The notes under the pieces are model-generated. The model saw only the letters and a list, made by a program, of their open reading frames with translations, searched no databases and was not told the origin of the DNA. Shown one piece after another: positions 6,150-8,572 of a stretch of 8,572 nt of DNA. The stretch is from assembly GCA_947466005.1 (NCBI GenBank), contig CANIBV010000069.1:1-8572 (forward strand). The letters are read 5' to 3'. Positions within the stretch are counted from its first letter, which is position 1; the number at the start of each line of letters is the position of its first letter. Made by a program: the position numbers and the translations under genes. The DNA comes from Spartobacteria bacterium (GTDB taxonomy: Bacteria; Verrucomicrobiota; Verrucomicrobiia; Chthoniobacterales; UBA6821).

Positions 6150-6177
6150 TTGTTTTTTTTTGACAACCCCGTATTGT
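6150..6177 (+). promoter_or_regulatory. Candidate promoter for the SRP RNA gene
   Basis: The RNA's closing stem begins at 6183, so a -10 element should lie near 6172-6177, where TATTGT is found. The matching -35 at a 16-bp distance is TTGTTT (6150-6155), inside a T-rich stretch. A perfect TTGACA occurs at 6160-6165 but is only 6 bp from TATTGT and does not reach a good -10 at 16-18 bp, so it is an unlikely -35 for this start. Confidence 0.4.
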
Positions 6178-6182
6178 AAAGA

Positions 6183-6275
6183 TGTCAGGGGCTATGGATG
6201 AAAGACCGGTGGACCCCGCCAGGGCAGGAATGCAGCAACGGCAGCCAGCTCTCTCTTGCCGTAGTTCCCTGACAC
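6183..6275 (+). ncRNA. ffs: Signal recognition particle RNA, small bacterial (4.5S-like) type
   Basis: The RNA of about 93 nt pairs with Ffh to direct ribosomes making membrane proteins to the translocon. The diagnostic part is GCCAGGGCAGGAATGCAGCA (6218-6237): a GGAA tetraloop (6227-6230) closed by GCA/TGC, then the internal-loop strands CAGG and AGCA that bind the Ffh M domain. Outside it CCG (6216-6218) pairs with CGG (6239-6241) and GGT (6208-6210) with GCC (6244-6246). The ends close with TGTCAGGG (6183-6190) / CCCTGACA (6267-6274), continued by 6191-6197 with 6259-6266 (one bulged T, two G-T pairs). This long single hairpin without an Alu domain is the type found in most Gram-negative bacteria. 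No protein gene fits this segment. A 6S RNA was considered, but the tetraloop consensus argues for SRP RNA. Confidence 0.9.
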
Positions 6276-6281
6276 TTTTTT
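6259..6281 (+). terminator. Intrinsic terminator at the end of the SRP RNA
   Basis: The 3' arm of the closing stem (6259-6274) is followed by C and then TTTTTT (6276-6281). The long closing stem itself supplies the hairpin, as is common for SRP RNA genes. Confidence 0.7.
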
Positions 6282-6346
6282 CATTCAAGCCGTTTTAGGG
6301 GGGTATTCTTGCTTCCGCGGCACAGAAAAACCGCTAGAACCAAGTG

Positions 6347-7711
6347 ATGCGACACGGCCGTTTTGAGGAATCAATATCCACTCTCTTGAGGGACTACGGG
6401 GAATCCATCTCATTTGACTGGAGACTTTACCGTCATGATATCAGGGGAAGTGTGGCCCATGCCCGCGCCCTCCTGAAAGCCGGTTTCCTGACGCAGGCCG
6501 AGTTTTCCTCAATCGAGCAGGGTCTGAATGCCATCGGTGAGGAGATTGCCGCTGGTAAGTTTGAGTTCTCCGTCGATCTGGAAGATATCCACATGAATAT
6601 CGAGAAGGAGCTGACCAACCGCATCGGTGATGCGGGGGCCAAGCTTCATACGGCTCGCAGCCGTAATGATCAGGTGGCGACCGACCTGCGTCTCTATCTC
6701 CGTGACGAGATTACGGCCCTGCAATCGGGAGTTCGCACGCTTCAGGCCGCCCTTGTCGGGCTGGCCTCGGCCAACGAGGAGGTCCTCATCCCTGGCTACA
6801 CTCACCTGCAGCGCGCACAGCCCGTACCACTGGCTCATCATCTCCTTGCCTATGTGGAGATGCTCAACCGTGATCATGGTCGTTTGGGGGATGTCGCTCT
6901 CCGCATGGATGAGCTTCCCTTGGGATCCGGAGCTTTGGCTGCATCCACCCTGTTTCTGGATCGTGAGGCTATCGCTAAAGAGCTTGGTTTCTCACGTGTG
7001 ACTCAGAACAGCCTCGATGGTGTCAGTGACCGTGATTTTGCTCTCGAACTGCTCTCGGCCCTGGCCATCGCCGGGATGCATCTCTCACGCCTCTCCGAGG
7101 ATGTGGTCCTCTGGACCACCACGGAATTTGGATTTGCCCGCCTGAGCGACCGACACTCCACAGGCTCCAGTCTGATGCCGCAGAAGAAAAATCCCGACAT
7201 CGCCGAACTGACCCGTGGAAAAACAGGTCGACTCTACGGGAACCTCTTCCGTCTTCTGACGGTTCTCAAAGGACTTCCCATGGCCTACAACCGGGACCTT
7301 CAGGAAGACAAGGAGGCCGTCTTTGATTCCGTGGATACGGCCCGCATGGCTCTTGCGGTGACTGCCGAGATGATGGCCGCGCTCGTGATCAATCAGGAGG
7401 CCGCAACGAAGGCAGCAAGTGACCCCTCGCTCTTGGCCACCGATCTGGCCGATGAGTTGGTCCGCAAGAACGTCCCCTTCCGTACCGCCCACGATCTGGT
7501 GGGCAAGCTTGCCGCCGAATCGTCCAAGACCGGCATTCCCATCGACCAGTTGCCCGTGGAGGTAATCCGCGAGCATTGCCCGCAGCTTTTGGACGAATGG
7601 AAGGCGATCTTTGATCCGATCCGCTCCTTAAAGGCCCGTGCCGCCATCGGCGCTCCGTCACCTGCAAATGTCTCTGCCCGCCTTGCTCATTGGAAGAAGC
7701 TTCTCTCCTAG
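6347..7711 (+). CDS. argH: Argininosuccinate lyase
   Basis: ArgH splits argininosuccinate into arginine and fumarate, the last step of arginine synthesis, as a homotetramer in the cytoplasm. The 454-residue protein matches the fumarase/aspartase superfamily with all three signature regions: HTARSRNDQVATDLRLYLRD (from residue 101), GYTHLQRAQPVPLAHHLLAY (from about 150, His153 the likely catalytic region) and the mobile loop GSSLMPQKKNPD (273-284, with the first Ser, 274, as the expected catalytic base). PLGSGALAAS before the third region is also typical of ArgH. A GTG at 6344 immediately precedes the ATG at 6347, so either codon could start translation; I take the ATG. There is no Shine-Dalgarno. 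tatC follows after 24 bp. No ARG-box-like operator was evident in the 65 bp between the SRP terminator and the start. Confidence 0.96.
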   Translation: MRHGRFEESISTLLRDYGESISFDWRLYRHDIRGSVAHARALLKAGFLTQAEFSSIEQGLNAIGEEIAAGKFEFSVDLEDIHMNIEKELTNRIGDAGAKLHTARSRNDQVATDLRLYLRDEITALQSGVRTLQAALVGLASANEEVLIPGYTHLQRAQPVPLAHHLLAYVEMLNRDHGRLGDVALRMDELPLGSGALAASTLFLDREAIAKELGFSRVTQNSLDGVSDRDFALELLSALAIAGMHLSRLSEDVVLWTTTEFGFARLSDRHSTGSSLMPQKKNPDIAELTRGKTGRLYGNLFRLLTVLKGLPMAYNRDLQEDKEAVFDSVDTARMALAVTAEMMAALVINQEAATKAASDPSLLATDLADELVRKNVPFRTAHDLVGKLAAESSKTGIPIDQLPVEVIREHCPQLLDEWKAIFDPIRSLKARAAIGAPSPANVSARLAHWKKLLS

Positions 7712-7735
7712 AGAAGAGTCCTCAAGATTTCCTCG

Positions 7736-8515
7736 ATGGAACTGAACAAGATCTTCTCCTTCCGTGATCAGGAGGATGAGGCACGTCCCTTCATGGATCA
7801 CCTCGGCGATCTTCGGGTGATGATCATCAGGATCGCCTTGATCCTTGTGCTGGCGATGATCGGAGCCTTTTTCTTCCGTGACCTCCTTGCCGCAGTGATC
7901 CAGCGTCCACTCATCGCCGTCGACCCGGTTCGTGCGAACTCTCTTCAGTCACTGGGAGTGGCGGATTCCATGACCATCTCCCTTCAGCTTTCTTTTTATG
8001 CCGGGCTGGTGATTTCCTTTCCACTCATCACCTTCTTCCTCGCCCAGTTTCTCTTTCCAGCGCTCAAACCCGCCGAGCGCAAGATCCTCCTTCCCGTGGC
8101 CGCCTTCGGCCTCTTCCTCTTCCTTGGAGGTATTTCCTTTGCCTACTTGGTGGTGCTACCCGGCACGCTCGATTTCTTCTTCAAGGATGCCAAGGCCATG
8201 CATTGGACTCCCACATGGACCGTCCGCGAATACTACTCCTTCACGACCCAGTTCCTCATCGCTTTCGGGGTCGCCTTCGAGATGCCAATGGTAGTCCTTG
8301 CCCTTGTGAAACTCGGGATCCTCACCGCTGAGAAGCTTCGCAAGACCCGCTCCGCTGCGATCGTGACCATCTTCACTGTGGCGGCCTTCATCACGCCATC
8401 CCCTGATCTGGTGACTTATCTCCTGATGGGCGGCCCGATGGTGGTGCTTTATGAAGCTTGCATCTGGCTCGCTAAGTGGATTGAGCCCAAGGCTGAGATT
8501 GTAGTTGTGCAATAG
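7736..8515 (+). CDS. tatC: Sec-independent protein translocase subunit TatC
   Basis: TatC is the membrane receptor for twin-arginine signal peptides and exports folded proteins together with TatA/TatB. The 259-residue protein begins with a cytoplasmic N-terminus carrying PFMDHLGDLR (18-27). Six hydrophobic segments follow, at about 28-47, 79-108, 117-142, 169-192, 206-222 and 228-248. Conserved positions are visible: ALKPAERK (109-116, matching the family's ER cytoplasmic loop, Glu114) and GVAFEMP (178-184, Glu182 in the periplasm-side fourth helix). In the N-terminal motif usually written HLxELR the glutamate is aspartate (Asp25), a conservative change at a residue implicated in signal-peptide recognition. 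tatA is not in the window. The ATG is 24 bp after argH, preceded by TCAAGATTTCCTCG without a Shine-Dalgarno. A repeat copy begins directly at the stop codon. Confidence 0.96.
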   Translation: MELNKIFSFRDQEDEARPFMDHLGDLRVMIIRIALILVLAMIGAFFFRDLLAAVIQRPLIAVDPVRANSLQSLGVADSMTISLQLSFYAGLVISFPLITFFLAQFLFPALKPAERKILLPVAAFGLFLFLGGISFAYLVVLPGTLDFFFKDAKAMHWTPTWTVREYYSFTTQFLIAFGVAFEMPMVVLALVKLGILTAEKLRKTRSAAIVTIFTVAAFITPSPDLVTYLLMGGPMVVLYEACIWLAKWIEPKAEIVVVQ

Positions 8516-8549
8516 GTCTCACGCGGAGTCGCGGAGAACGCGGGGGGGA
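8516..8549 (+). repeat. CGCAGAG-type intergenic repeat, copy C (degenerate)
   Basis: TCTCACGCGGAGTCGCGGAG (8517-8536) matches the copy B core at 16 of 20 positions, with CGCAGAG changed to CGCGGAG in both units. It then continues with AACGCGGGGGGG, much as copy B continues with GCGCGGGGAG. It starts right after the tatC stop (8513-8515) and is followed to the edge by purine-rich sequence with further GGG runs (8550-8552, 8562-8564). Confidence 0.6.
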
Positions 8550-8572
8550 GGGAGAAAAAGAGGGAGATATCC

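Noticed and set aside
6282..6346. Promoter or ARG box for argH
   Set aside because: TATTCT (6304-6309) has no -35 partner at a 16-18 bp distance and no palindromic ArgR-type operator was visible.
7085..7576. 163-codon minus-strand frame antisense to argH
   Set aside because: It is a mirror frame of conserved argH sequence with no signature of its own.

Overview
The window is a compact, moderately GC-rich stretch of bacterial chromosome carrying mostly housekeeping genes. It probably comes from a Verrucomicrobia/PVC-group bacterium. That placement is an inference from the long N-terminal extension of the signal peptidase, the short omega subunit, the membrane-anchored coiled-coil protein next to a tiny lipoprotein, and the absence of Shine-Dalgarno sequences. 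No rRNA or other phylogenetic marker is present to confirm it.

Left part (1-3550). A signal peptidase I gene (lepB, minus strand) runs off the left edge. Divergently from it, and behind a good sigma70-like promoter, lies rpoZ, followed by smpB, trpE and trpG, all on the plus strand. trpE and trpG are 14 bp apart and encode the two subunits of anthranilate synthase. Hairpins lie before smpB and between smpB and trpE.

Middle part (3551-6126). The plus-strand block meets a minus-strand block at the trpG/lipB junction. This junction holds two inverted copies of a CGCAGAG-type intergenic repeat, and one copy forms the 3' end of the lipB reading frame. The minus-strand block, in transcription order, is a membrane-anchored coiled-coil protein of unknown function, a small lipoprotein, ruvC and lipB. 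ruvC and lipB are separated by only 3 bp.

Right part (6127-8572). Divergent from the coiled-coil gene is a small RNA gene that I identify as the bacterial SRP RNA (ffs). The evidence is a GGAA tetraloop hairpin with the SRP consensus around it, a long closing stem, and a T6 run at the end. Then come argH and tatC, 24 bp apart, and a third, degenerate copy of the repeat immediately after tatC at the right edge.

The genes serve protein export and processing (lepB, SRP RNA, tatC, a lipoprotein), transcription and translation quality control (rpoZ, smpB), amino-acid synthesis (trpEG, argH), lipoate synthesis (lipB) and recombination (ruvC). I see no phage, CRISPR, toxin-antitoxin or defence system. 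The points most worth a second look are the repeat family at gene 3' ends (including its use as lipB coding sequence), the complete lack of Shine-Dalgarno motifs before eleven starts, and the uncharacterised coiled-coil/lipoprotein pair.
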